Source: Pseudomonas marginalis
Lineage (GTDB): Bacteria; Pseudomonadota; Gammaproteobacteria; Pseudomonadales; Pseudomonadaceae
Assembly (NCBI RefSeq): GCF_001645105.1
Contig: NZ_LKEG01000036.1
Coordinates: 86,428 to 150,427 of the forward strand
Length of the DNA stretch: 64,000 nt
Direction of reading: 5' to 3'
In this document: positions 28,139-36,107 of the stretch, one piece after another
Layout: every line of letters begins with the position of its first letter
How positions within the stretch are numbered: the first letter of the stretch is position 1
Translations under genes and position numbers: made by a program
Notes under the pieces: generated by a model
What the model was told of the DNA's origin: nothing
Databases searched by the model: none
What the model saw: the letters and a program-made list of their open reading frames with translations, nothing else

Positions 28139-28230
28139 GTGGCGAGGGAGCTTGCTCCCGCTGGAGTGCGCAGCGCTCCCAGGATGTTGGGGCCGCTACG
28201 CAGCCCAGCGGGAGCAAGCTCCCTCGCCAC
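28139..28230. repeat. REP hairpin between nasA and nirB promoters
   Basis: The arms GTGGCGAGGGAGCTTGCTCC and the complementary GGAGCAAGCTCCCTCGCCAC pair over about 26 bases around a ~40-base loop. This is a fluorescens-group REP doublet. It separates the two divergent sigma54 promoters. Confidence 0.85.
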
Positions 28231-28242
28231 AGGAAGCGGGCG

Positions 28243-28281
28243 GGTGCACTTTTATGACGCGGGGCGCACCAGTTGGAGGCG
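28243..28281. promoter_or_regulatory. Possible enhancer site for NtrC
   Basis: GGTGCAC at 28243-28249 and GCGCACC at 28264-28270 are inverted half-sites, and 28265-28281 partly matches the TGCACC-N5-GGTGCA dyad. The position, 65-105 bases upstream of the nirB sigma54 promoter, suits an enhancer-binding protein. The match is imperfect. Confidence 0.3.
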
Positions 28282-28346
28282 CTGAAAGCGCGCGTAAAAA
28301 ACCGCTGATTACGTTGTGATGCCGTGAACGCAGGCCTTGTCTTCGG

Positions 28347-28363
28347 TTGGCACAGACCCTGCA
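28347..28363 (+). promoter_or_regulatory. Sigma54 promoter of nirBD
   Basis: TTGGCACAGACCCTGCA has the GG of the -24 box and GC of the -12 box ten bases apart and matches 5'-TTGGCAC...TGCA. Transcription would start near 28373, about ten bases before the first antiterminator hairpin and 170 bases before the nirB ATG. Confidence 0.78.
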
Positions 28364-28382
28364 AGCTCCCTCTCAACCCACC

Positions 28383-28474
28383 TCGGTCAACGACGATCGA
28401 CACCATGGGCAATAGCGGAGTATCCGGCGCAGTCGCCCGATCCGAACCCGCATAAGAACAGGCAAAGACGCCTG
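28383..28474 (+). promoter_or_regulatory. ANTAR (NasT-type) antiterminator motif of nirB
   Basis: P1 (28383-28400) is a 6-bp stem TCGGTC/GATCGA (one G-U) with hexaloop AACGAC. P2 (28459-28474) is a perfect 5-bp stem CAGGC/GCCTG with hexaloop AAAGAC. Both loops have A1 and G4, and each closely resembles its counterpart in the nasA leader. The linker is ~58 bases and can hold a small extra hairpin (GGCG/CGCC around 28426). P2 overlaps the left arm of the terminator. Confidence 0.72.
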
Positions 28475-28503
28475 GAACCGCAAGGTTTCAGGCGTTTTTT
28501 TTT
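28468..28503 (+). terminator. Intrinsic terminator in the nirB leader
   Basis: ACGCCTGGAACC and GGTTTCAGGCGT pair over 12 bases (one G-U) around a GCAA tetraloop and are followed by nine T residues (28495-28503). It lies 40 bases before the nirB ATG, so it must be read through for expression. Confidence 0.88.
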
Positions 28504-28542
28504 GCTTTTTTAAACCGTGATGAGCTTTGTCGGGTGATTTAT

Positions 28543-31083
28543 ATGAACAGTCTCAAAACCCTGATCGTCGTCGGCAATGGCATGGTCGGCCACCACTGTG
28601 TGGCGCAACTGATCGAACGCGGCGTGCTGGATCACTACCGCTTGCATGTGTTCAGCGAGGAGCCGATGCGCGCCTATGACCGGGTGCATCTGTCCGAGTA
28701 TTTCACCGGCCGCGATGCTGAGTCGCTGGCACTCTCAGACGCCTCGCTGTACCAGACGCCGGGGGTGACGTTGCACCTGGGCGTGCCGGTATTGGAGATC
28801 GACCGCGCCCGCTGCGAGGTGATCACCGCCGACGGTTGCGTGGCCTATGACAAGCTGGTGCTGGCGACCGGTTCCTATCCGTTCGTGCCGCCCATCGAGG
28901 GCGCCGAAGGCGATTCGCGCCTTGTGTACCGCACCCTTGAAGACCTGGATGCCATCCGTAAGGCCGCCGCCAATGCGCGGCGCGGTGTGGTGGTGGGCGG
29001 TGGCCTGCTGGGCCTGGAAGCCGCCAACGCGCTGAAGAGCCTGGGCCTTGAAGCGCACGTGGTGGAGTTCGCGCCGCGCTTGATGCCGGTACAACTGGAC
29101 GATTTTGGCGGCCTGGCGCTCAAGGCGCAGATCGAGCGGTTGGGCGTGGGGGTGCATTTGTCGCGTGCGACTCAGTCGATCAGTGCCGGCGAGCAGTACC
29201 GCTATCGCATGAATTTTGCCAATGACGAGTTCCTCGAAACCGACCTGATCGTGTTTTCCGCCGGCATCCGCGCCCAGGACGCACTGGCTCGCCAGGCCGG
29301 CCTGGAGATCGGTCCGCGTGGCGGCGTGGTGATCAACGACGAGTGCCTGAGCTGCGACCCGAACATTTACGCGATTGGCGAATGCGCCTCCTGGAACGGC
29401 AGCCTGTTCGGCCTGGTCGCGCCGGGCTACCAGATGGCCCGTGGGGTTGCCGCGCTGCTCTGCGAGCAAACCGCCGAGCCGTTTGTGGGCGCGGACATGT
29501 CGACCAAACTCAAGTTGCTCGGCGTGGACGTGGGCTCCATCGGCGACGCCCACGCCCACACGCCCGGCGCGCGCAGTTATCAATTTATCGACGAGGCCAG
29601 CGCCAGCTACCGCCGGCTGGTGGTGGATGCCTCGGGCAAGCACGTGATCGGTGCTGTTTTGGTGGGCGATAACAGCTACTACGACACCTTGCTGCAATAC
29701 ATGCAGAACAGCATCGCGCTGCCGTCCGAGCCGGCCAGCCTGATCCTGCCATCCTCCAGCGGTGCGCCGACCCTCGGCCCTGGTGCGTTGCCGGAGTCGG
29801 CCACCGTGTGCTCCTGCCACAACGTGACCAAAGGCTCGATCTGCTCGGCCATCGACAGCGGCTGCAGCGACCTCGGCCTGCTCAAATCCCAGACCAAGGC
29901 CTGCACCGGTTGCGGCGGCTGCGCGGGGTTGCTCAAGCAAGTGTTCGAGCATGAGCTGATCGCCCGGGGTGTCAGCGTCGACAAGAGCCTGTGCGAACAC
30001 TTCGCCCACACCCGGCAGGAGCTGTATGCCCTGGTGCGCGTAGAAGGCATCATCACCTTCGAAGAACTGCTGGCCAAACACGGCCGTGGCCACACCGGTT
30101 GCGACGTGTGCAAGCCGGCGGTGGGTTCGATCCTGGCGTCGTGCTGGAACCAACCGATCATGGACGCCTCCCTGGTGCCGCTGCAGGACACCAACGATAC
30201 GTTCATGGCCAACATGCAGAAGAACGGCACCTACTCGGTGGTGCCTCGCATTCCGGGCGGCGAGATCACCGCGGACAAACTTATCGTGATCGGTGAGGTG
30301 GCGAAGAAATACGACCTCTACACCAAGATCACCGGCGGCCAGCGCATCGACCTGTTTGGCGCGCAACTGCACGAGCTGCCGGATATCTGGGCCGAATTGA
30401 TCGCGGCCGGTTTCGAGACCGGGCATGCGTATGGCAAATCCACGCGCACGGTGAAGTCCTGCGTGGGCAGTACCTGGTGCCGTTACGGCGTGCAAGACAG
30501 CGTGAAAATGGCGCTGCTGATCGAGGACCGCTACAAGGGCCTGCGCTCGCCGCACAAGCTCAAGTTCGCGGTGTCCGGCTGCACCCGCGAGTGCGCCGAG
30601 GCCCAGAGCAAAGACGTGGGCGTGATCGCCACCGAGAAGGGCTGGAACCTCTACATCGCCGGCAACGGCGGCATGCGCCCACGTCATGCGGAGCTGTTCG
30701 CCACCGACCTGGATGACGCCACGCTGATCCGCTACATCGACCGTTTCCTGATGTTCTACATTCGCACCGCCGACAAGTTGCAGCGCACCTCGGTATGGCG
30801 CGAAAGCCTGGAAGGCGGCCTGGATTTCCTCAAGGACGTGATCCTGGACGACAGCCTGGGCCTGGGTGCCGAGCTGGAAGCGCAGATGCAACAGGTGGTC
30901 GACCGCTATGAATGCGAGTGGGCCAACGCCCTCAAGGACCCGGAAAAACTCAAGCGTTTCCGCACCTTCGTCAACGACAAACGCCCCGACCCGGACATCC
31001 ACTTCGTCCAGGAACGCGGCCAGCGCCGGCCGATCATGGCCGCTGAACTCAACCTGATTCCCGTCATCGAGGAGATTGCCTGA
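28543..31083 (+). CDS. nirB: Assimilatory nitrite reductase, large subunit
   Basis: 846 residues, cytoplasmic; reduces nitrite to ammonium with NAD(P)H. The N-terminal third is an FAD/NAD(P)H oxidoreductase (LIVVGNGMVGHHC, LATGSYPFVPPIEG, VVVGGGLLGLEAANAL). The middle has BFD-type [2Fe-2S] segments (CSCHNVTKG, CTGCGGC, GHTGCDVCKPAVGS). The C-terminal ferredoxin-like half binds siroheme and 4Fe-4S through CVGSTWC (~639) and CTREC (~679). The ATG at 28543 has GGGTGA just upstream; an in-frame GTG at 28534 is less likely. It overlaps nirD by one base. Expression should need both sigma54 activation and terminator read-through. Confidence 0.95.
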   Translation: MNSLKTLIVVGNGMVGHHCVAQLIERGVLDHYRLHVFSEEPMRAYDRVHLSEYFTGRDAESLALSDASLYQTPGVTLHLGVPVLEIDRARCEVITADGCVAYDKLVLATGSYPFVPPIEGAEGDSRLVYRTLEDLDAIRKAAANARRGVVVGGGLLGLEAANALKSLGLEAHVVEFAPRLMPVQLDDFGGLALKAQIERLGVGVHLSRATQSISAGEQYRYRMNFANDEFLETDLIVFSAGIRAQDALARQAGLEIGPRGGVVINDECLSCDPNIYAIGECASWNGSLFGLVAPGYQMARGVAALLCEQTAEPFVGADMSTKLKLLGVDVGSIGDAHAHTPGARSYQFIDEASASYRRLVVDASGKHVIGAVLVGDNSYYDTLLQYMQNSIALPSEPASLILPSSSGAPTLGPGALPESATVCSCHNVTKGSICSAIDSGCSDLGLLKSQTKACTGCGGCAGLLKQVFEHELIARGVSVDKSLCEHFAHTRQELYALVRVEGIITFEELLAKHGRGHTGCDVCKPAVGSILASCWNQPIMDASLVPLQDTNDTFMANMQKNGTYSVVPRIPGGEITADKLIVIGEVAKKYDLYTKITGGQRIDLFGAQLHELPDIWAELIAAGFETGHAYGKSTRTVKSCVGSTWCRYGVQDSVKMALLIEDRYKGLRSPHKLKFAVSGCTRECAEAQSKDVGVIATEKGWNLYIAGNGGMRPRHAELFATDLDDATLIRYIDRFLMFYIRTADKLQRTSVWRESLEGGLDFLKDVILDDSLGLGAELEAQMQQVVDRYECEWANALKDPEKLKRFRTFVNDKRPDPDIHFVQERGQRRPIMAAELNLIPVIEEIA

Positions 31084-31445
31084 TGAGCCAGCCTGATACT
31101 CAACGCACCCTGGCCACTTGGAAAGGTGTGTGCAGCGAGGCCGACCTGGTGAGCAATTCCGGGGTGGTGGTGTGGTTGGACGGCGCCCAAGTCGCGCTGT
31201 TCTACCTGCCCGGTGCGCAGGACCAGACGCTGTACGCCATCGACAATCACGACCCGCAATCCGGTGCGAATGTGATCGGTCGTGGCTTGGTCGGCAGCAT
31301 CAAGGGCGACCTGGTGGTGGCCGCGCCGATCTACAAGCAGCATTACCGTTTGCACGACGGCCAATGCCTGGAGGCACCGGAGCAGCGCCTGCGGGTATGG
31401 CCGGTGCGGTTGAATGCTGGCGTGGTGGAAGTCAGCGTGGGCTGA
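31083..31445 (+). CDS. nirD: Assimilatory nitrite reductase, small subunit
   Basis: 120 residues with a Rieske-like fold but without the Cys/His cluster ligands, as is normal for NirD: the site regions read AIDNHDPQSGANVIGRGLVG and PIYKQHYRLHDGQCLE. It partners NirB in nitrite reduction. The start overlaps the nirB stop (TGATG), so translation is coupled. Its last ~15 bases begin a tandem array in which this gene end is copied twice more downstream. Confidence 0.93.
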   Translation: MSQPDTQRTLATWKGVCSEADLVSNSGVVVWLDGAQVALFYLPGAQDQTLYAIDNHDPQSGANVIGRGLVGSIKGDLVVAAPIYKQHYRLHDGQCLEAPEQRLRVWPVRLNAGVVEVSVG

Positions 31446-31462
31446 CACACCCAGGTCAAAAT

Positions 31463-31550
31463 GTGGGATGGGGCTTGCTCCCGATAGCGGAGTGCCGGTC
31501 AACAGATTCATTGGCTGATCCACCGCCATCGGGAGCAAGCCCCCTCCCAC
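31463..31550. repeat. REP hairpin, array copy 1
   Basis: The left arm GTGGGATGGGGCTTGCTCCC and its complement at the right end (GGGAGCAAGCCCCCTCCCAC) enclose a ~45-base loop. A typical fluorescens-group REP doublet. Confidence 0.85.
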
Positions 31551-31661
31551 ATATGACCTGTGTTGCATCCGATAGAGCTTACTGCTGCACCTAGTCGCTG
31601 ATCAGGCGGCCAGCGCCGTGGCGTCATGAGTCAGCGTGATCTGACACACTGAGGTCAAAAT

Positions 31662-31749
31662 GTGGGAGGGGGCTTGCCCCCGATAGCGGAGTGCCGGTCA
31701 ACAGATTCATTGGCTGATCCACCGCCATCGGGAGCAAGCCCCCTCCCAC
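31662..31749. repeat. REP hairpin, array copy 2
   Basis: Same length and loop as copy 1; arms GTGGGAGGGGGCTTGCCCCC and GGGAGCAAGCCCCCTCCCAC. The loop sequence (AGTGCCGGTCAACAGATTCA) is shared by all three copies. Confidence 0.85.
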
Positions 31750-31869
31750 ATTTGAACTGTGTTGCATTCGATAGAGCTTACTGCTCCTGGCTGCCATCAC
31801 GCGGTCGGCCTGCACCCAGTCGCTGATCAGGCGGCGAGTCAGCGTGGTCTGACACACCGAGGTCAAAAT

Positions 31870-31957
31870 GTGGGAGGGGGCTTGCCCCCGATAGCGGAGT
31901 GCCGGTCAACAGATTCATTGGCTGATCCATCGCCATCGAGAGCACGCTCCCTCCCAC
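31870..31957. repeat. REP hairpin, array copy 3 (decayed right arm)
   Basis: The left arm is identical to copy 2 but the right arm reads GAGAGCACGCTCCCTCCCAC, with several mismatches. This copy is next to the real 3' end of the binding-protein gene. Confidence 0.8.
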
Positions 31958-31986
31958 ATTTGAACTGTGTTGCATCCGATAGATGC

Positions 31987-33318
31987 TTACTGCTCTTTGC
32001 TGCAATCACGCGGGGTGATGCCTTTTTCCTTGGCGTACTGCGCGGCAGAGGCTTCGATGATCGGCCGCAACAGTGCGCGGTCGGCCTGTACCCAGTCGCT
32101 GATCAGGTTCCAGCGCTGGCCATCCCATTGCTGGAAGCGCACGGCGCCGCCGCCTTCGTGGTCGGCGCAGGAGAGTTTCAGCGGTTGCACCAGGCCTTTG
32201 GCGCCCAGTGCCTGCAGCCGCGCATCGTCGAGGTTCAGGTGTTCGAACCCCCAGCGCACCTGTTCGCCGGTGAGCGGTTGGTGGCCGTATTTTTCCTGGG
32301 CCAGGCGTAGCGCTTCGACGTTGAGAATGCCGTTGACCACGCCCAGGTTGTAATACACGGTGCCAAAGCGCTTGGGGTCGGCCAGGTTGCCTTTGCCGGC
32401 GTCCACCACGCTTTGCTTGATGCCTTGCAAGACCGGAAAGTCGGTGCCGGAAGGGTGCGTGGTGATCGAGATAAAGCCCTTGGCGGCGGCACCGGCGGGC
32501 ACCACGTCTTCCTCCGAGTTGCTCCAGATATTGCCGATGATGTGATCGGCCGGGTAGCCGACTTTTTGCGCGGATTTCAGCGCCACCGGGTTCATCACGC
32601 CCCAGCCACGCAGGATCACCCAGTCGGGTTTGAGACGGCGGATATTCAGCCACTGCGATTGCTGTTCGTTACCGGGGTGGGGCACTTCAAGCAAGGTCAA
32701 TTCGAAGCCGGCATTGTGTGCCAGGGTTTCCAGTACGCCATTGGTTTCCTTGCCGTACGGCGAGCCGTGGTACAGCACCGCAATTTTCTTGCCCTTGAGC
32801 TTGTCCGCGCCCCCTTCGCGTTGGCCGATGTAGTTGATGATCGCCGAAACTTCCGAGTACGGATTGAGCTGCAGCGGAAATACATAGGGGAACACGCTGC
32901 CATCGGTGGAGTCGGTACGGCCGTGGTTGATGGTGATCAGCGGCAATTTGTCGGCGGTGGAACGTTCCAAGGTGGCGTAGGCGATGCCCACAGACAGTGG
33001 GTTGGTCGCGGCGGCCGGGGCGCCGTTGAGTCCGCCCTTGAGGCGTTCGTAGCATTCGACGCCTTTCTCCACCACGTACTCGGTCTCGCATTCACTCCAG
33101 GTCAGCTTGACGCCGTTCACCCCGCCCTTGGCGTTGATGTATTGCAGGTAGTCGATAAACCCGCCGAAGAAACCGGTGCCGCCGGCGGCGTAGGGGCCGA
33201 CCCGGTAGCTCTGCAACGGGAAGTATTGTTCGTTGGCAGCCTGGGCGCCGGCCGAGAGCGTGCCGGTGATCAGGGCCAGGCCCAAGGCCAGGCGGCGCAG
33301 CGATAAGCGGTGTGTCAT
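31987..33318 (-). CDS. ABC transporter periplasmic binding protein (branched-chain amino acid type)
   Basis: 443 residues with a signal peptide (MTHRLSLRRLALGLALITGTLSAGAQA). The mature part is a type I periplasmic binding protein of the HAAT family: GPYAAGGTGFFGGFIDYLQYINAKGG, KKIAVLYHGSPYGKE, LNIRRLKPDWVILRGWG. It is the last gene of a five-gene operon with an AMP-binding-like protein, one ATPase and two permeases. The ligand is unknown; an amide, amino acid or acyl compound is possible. The second of two close ATGs is chosen because AGGA is nine bases upstream of it. Its 3' end is partly copied in the neighbouring repeat array. Confidence 0.88.
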   Translation of the reverse strand: MTHRLSLRRLALGLALITGTLSAGAQAANEQYFPLQSYRVGPYAAGGTGFFGGFIDYLQYINAKGGVNGVKLTWSECETEYVVEKGVECYERLKGGLNGAPAAATNPLSVGIAYATLERSTADKLPLITINHGRTDSTDGSVFPYVFPLQLNPYSEVSAIINYIGQREGGADKLKGKKIAVLYHGSPYGKETNGVLETLAHNAGFELTLLEVPHPGNEQQSQWLNIRRLKPDWVILRGWGVMNPVALKSAQKVGYPADHIIGNIWSNSEEDVVPAGAAAKGFISITTHPSGTDFPVLQGIKQSVVDAGKGNLADPKRFGTVYYNLGVVNGILNVEALRLAQEKYGHQPLTGEQVRWGFEHLNLDDARLQALGAKGLVQPLKLSCADHEGGGAVRFQQWDGQRWNLISDWVQADRALLRPIIEASAAQYAKEKGITPRDCSKEQ

Positions 33319-33346
33319 GGAGGTCATTCCTGGGAGGTTATTGAGT

Positions 33347-34414
33347 TCAGTAACGCAGCGGCCACACCCTGGCCCGTTGACGAAAGCGCTGCCACAGGCG
33401 GGCCAGCCCCTCCGGTTCCTTGATCAAAAAAGCGATGATCAGCGCGCCGAAGAGCATCTTCTGGATGTTCTCCAGTTGGCCCGCGTCCATCAGCCCGGCG
33501 GGCAGCAGGGCGAAGAGGTTGCCCAGCAGGATCGGGAACAACACGATGAACGCCGCCCCCAGGAAGTTGCCGAGCACGCTGCCCAGGCCGCCGATAATGA
33601 TGATGAACAAGACCTGGAAGCAGCGGCTCAGGTCGAAGCCGTGAGGCTCGACGGTACCCAGGTAAGCGAAGGCCCACAGTGAGCCCGCGACGCCCAAGTA
33701 AAAGCCGCTGATTGCAAACGCCAGCAGCTTGGTTTTCAACAGGCGAATACCGATGACGGCGGCGGCGGTGTCCATGTCGCGTACCGCCATCCAGTTGCGG
33801 CCAAGCTCGCTGCGGACCAGGTTTTTGCCCAGCCAGAACAGCGCCGCCACTAGGGTCAACGTCAGTACATAGCGGCCTCTGGGTGAGCTGAAATCCAGCC
33901 CGGCAACCAGCAGCGGTGGCGAGGTGATCACTCCGGAAGCGTTGTCGTTGGTGAACCAGCTGAAGCGGGTGAGCACCCACTCCACCACGAACTGCGCGGC
34001 CAGGGTCGCCACCAGCAAGTAAAACCCCTTGATACGCAGGCTCGGCAGCCCGAAGAGCACCGCCACCAGCGCCGCGATCACACCACCCAGGGCAAAGCTG
34101 ACCAGCAGCGGCAAACCGGGCACGCGCAGGTGCAGGTTGTAGGCGGCGAACGCGCCCACGGCCATGAACGCTGCCGAGCCCAATGAGAGTTGCCCGGCGT
34201 AGCCCGTCAGCAGGTTGAGCCCAAGCCCCGCCAGTGACAGCACCAGCAGCGGCACCAGAATGGCGCTGAACCAGTAGTCATTGCCCAGCCACGGCAGCGC
34301 AAAAAACGCAAAGCCCAGCAGCAGCCACAGCCCGATGCGGTCCTGGCGCAGGCGGAAGGTACGGCGCTCGGCCGCGTAGGAGGTGCTGATTTGACCGACT
34401 TCTTGATACAGCAT
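33347..34414 (-). CDS. ABC transporter permease, LivM type
   Basis: 355 residues with about nine or ten membrane segments and LivM family blocks: LNLLTGYAGQLSLGSAAFMAVGA, SLRIKGFYLLVATLAAQFVVEWVL, RNWMAVRDMDTAAAVIGIRLLKTKLLAFAISGFYLGVAG, and IIIIGGLGSVLGNFLGAAFI. It forms half of the membrane channel together with the LivH-type protein. It lies 22 bases after livH-like and 28 bases before the binding-protein gene. Confidence 0.9.
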   Translation of the reverse strand: MLYQEVGQISTSYAAERRTFRLRQDRIGLWLLLGFAFFALPWLGNDYWFSAILVPLLVLSLAGLGLNLLTGYAGQLSLGSAAFMAVGAFAAYNLHLRVPGLPLLVSFALGGVIAALVAVLFGLPSLRIKGFYLLVATLAAQFVVEWVLTRFSWFTNDNASGVITSPPLLVAGLDFSSPRGRYVLTLTLVAALFWLGKNLVRSELGRNWMAVRDMDTAAAVIGIRLLKTKLLAFAISGFYLGVAGSLWAFAYLGTVEPHGFDLSRCFQVLFIIIIGGLGSVLGNFLGAAFIVLFPILLGNLFALLPAGLMDAGQLENIQKMLFGALIIAFLIKEPEGLARLWQRFRQRARVWPLRY

Positions 34415-34436
34415 GCAGGCATTTCCTCAAGGACAA

Positions 34437-35318
34437 TCAGACCCGTTCGATGGCGCGCTCGCCGAATAAGCCGGCAGGCCGCACCAGCAGGAACAGCAAG
34501 GCAAGGACGTACGGCACCCAGTTTTCAATGCCGCTGCCGATGATCGGGCCGAGGTAGATCTCCGCGATTTTCTCGCTTGCGCCGATGATCAAACCGCCGA
34601 CAATCGCGCCGCCGATGGAAGAGAAACCGCCGATGATCAACACCGGCAACGCCTTGAGCACCACCAGCGACAGCGAGAACTGCACCCCCAGGCGCGCGCC
34701 CCAGAGCAACCCGGCCACCAGGCCGACAAACCCCGCCACCGCCCACACCAGCGCCCAGATACGCGGCAGCCGGATACCCACCGCCATGGAGGCCAGCGGG
34801 TCATCCGCCACCGCACGCAACGACAGACCCACCCGCGTCTTGTTGAACAGCAGCGACAGGGCGATCACCAGCACGGCAGCGGTGCCGGCGGCAAACAGGT
34901 CGAATTGCGAGAGCAGCATGCCGCGGATTTCCAGCGGCTCGTCGGCGATGCCCAGTTCCAGCCCATGCACCTGTGCGCCCCAGAGGAACTGGGCGAACCC
35001 TTCGATCAGGTAAGACAGCCCAAGGGTGGCCATAAACAGGATGATCGGCGGGCGATTGACCAAAGGGCGCAGCACCACTTTTTCGATCAGCAGCGCCAGC
35101 ACCACCATGCTTGCCAGGGTGAGCAGGAACGCCCAGGCAAAGGGGAATCCGCGTTCCAGCAGGCTGACAAATGTCAGCGCGGCGAACAGCACCATGGCGC
35201 CCTGGGCAAAGTTGAACACGCCCGAGGCTTTGTAGATCAGCACAAAACCAATCGCCACCAGGGAATACATCACACCCGCCAGCAGGCCGCCGATCAGCAC
35301 TTCGAAGAAAAATTCCAT
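34437..35318 (-). CDS. ABC transporter permease, LivH type
   Basis: 293 residues with about eight membrane segments: GGLLAGVMYSLVAIGFVLIYKASGVFNFAQGAMV is the classical LivH start, followed by RAVADDPLASMAVGI and PVLIIGGFSSIGGAIVGGLIIG. The frame stays open to 35426 but family similarity begins at the ATG at 35318, two bases after the ATPase stop, so the genes are tightly coupled. Confidence 0.9.
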   Translation of the reverse strand: MEFFFEVLIGGLLAGVMYSLVAIGFVLIYKASGVFNFAQGAMVLFAALTFVSLLERGFPFAWAFLLTLASMVVLALLIEKVVLRPLVNRPPIILFMATLGLSYLIEGFAQFLWGAQVHGLELGIADEPLEIRGMLLSQFDLFAAGTAAVLVIALSLLFNKTRVGLSLRAVADDPLASMAVGIRLPRIWALVWAVAGFVGLVAGLLWGARLGVQFSLSLVVLKALPVLIIGGFSSIGGAIVGGLIIGASEKIAEIYLGPIIGSGIENWVPYVLALLFLLVRPAGLFGERAIERV

Positions 35319-35320
35319 GC

Positions 35321-36097
35321 TCAAGTCCCCAGGTAAGCAGCGATGACATCGGGGTTGGCGCGCACCTGCTCCGGGGTGCCATCGCCGATCTTGCGACCGT
35401 AGTCGAGGACCACCACGTGGTCGCACAGGCCCATGACCACGCCGATATCGTGTTCGATCAACACCACGGTGGTGCCGAACTCGCGGTTGATGTCGCGGAT
35501 GAACTGACTCATCTGCGCTTTCTCCTGCGCGTTCATGCCCGCCATGGGTTCATCCAGCAGTAGCAGGGTGGGCTCGGACGCCAGGGCGCGGGCCAGTTCG
35601 ACACGCTTTTGCAGGCCATAGGGCAGGGTGCCTACCAGCACATGGCGCCAGGGATGGATCTGCAGAAAGGCAATCACCTTTTCCGCGTGCAGGCGGTGCG
35701 TGTTGTCCTCGCTGGGCGCGCGGCCCAGGCGCAGCATCTGTTCGATCCAACTGCTGCGGCGCTTGAGGTTGCGCCCGGTGAGTACGTTGTCGAGCACACT
35801 CATGCCCTTGAACAGCGCGATGTTCTGGAAGGTCCGCGCAATCCCGCCTTCGGCCGCCTGGTGCGCGCGCATACGCCGTCGCGTCTGGCCCGCGTAGTGG
35901 ACAGTCCCGCTCTGGGGGTGGTAGACCCCGTTGATCACATTGAGCAGCGAGCTTTTACCCGCGCCGTTGGGGCCGATCAGCCCGCAGATGTCGCCGGCTT
36001 TGACGTCGAAACTGATGGAGGTGATGGCCTTGATACCCTTGAACGACAGGGAGATGTCATCGAGCCGCAGTAATACCGATTGAGTGGGTGAGTGCAT
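35321..36097 (-). CDS. ABC transporter ATPase, LivG type
   Basis: 258 residues with Walker A GPNGAGKS, the ABC signature region YGLQKRVELARAL, Walker B LLLLDEP and the H-loop IEHDIGVV. The AGMNAQE and GVYHPQSG segments mark the LivG type. HAAT transporters normally use two different ATPases; no LivF-type partner is present in this operon, so this one may act as a homodimer or share a partner encoded elsewhere. It is ten bases downstream of the AMP-binding-like gene. Confidence 0.92.
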   Translation of the reverse strand: MHSPTQSVLLRLDDISLSFKGIKAITSISFDVKAGDICGLIGPNGAGKSSLLNVINGVYHPQSGTVHYAGQTRRRMRAHQAAEGGIARTFQNIALFKGMSVLDNVLTGRNLKRRSSWIEQMLRLGRAPSEDNTHRLHAEKVIAFLQIHPWRHVLVGTLPYGLQKRVELARALASEPTLLLLDEPMAGMNAQEKAQMSQFIRDINREFGTTVVLIEHDIGVVMGLCDHVVVLDYGRKIGDGTPEQVRANPDVIAAYLGT

Positions 36098-36107
36098 GGC
36101 GGGCTCG

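Larger units (their letters stand above)
31431..31986. repeat. Three-copy array made from the nirD/binding-protein junction
   Basis: Units begin at 31431, 31630 and 31838. Each opens with the 3' end of nirD (GTCAGCGTGG..CTGACACAC), continues with a REP hairpin, and ends with the 3' end of the next gene (the ABC binding protein, read in antisense: TACTGCT...CAGTCGCTGATCAGG). In units 1 and 2 the binding-protein part is shortened; in unit 2 the loss lies between two CGCGG copies, as expected from slippage. Unit 3 runs into the real gene. The 31446-31986 interval has no other gene. Confidence 0.85.

Noticed and set aside
28735..31002. 755-codon open frame antisense to nirB
   Set aside because: The sense strand encodes an unmistakable NirB; the antisense frame is a codon-bias artefact.
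31431..31986. CRISPR-like array
   Set aside because: Units are ~200 bp and contain REP hairpins and gene ends; there are no short repeats with unique spacers and no cas genes.
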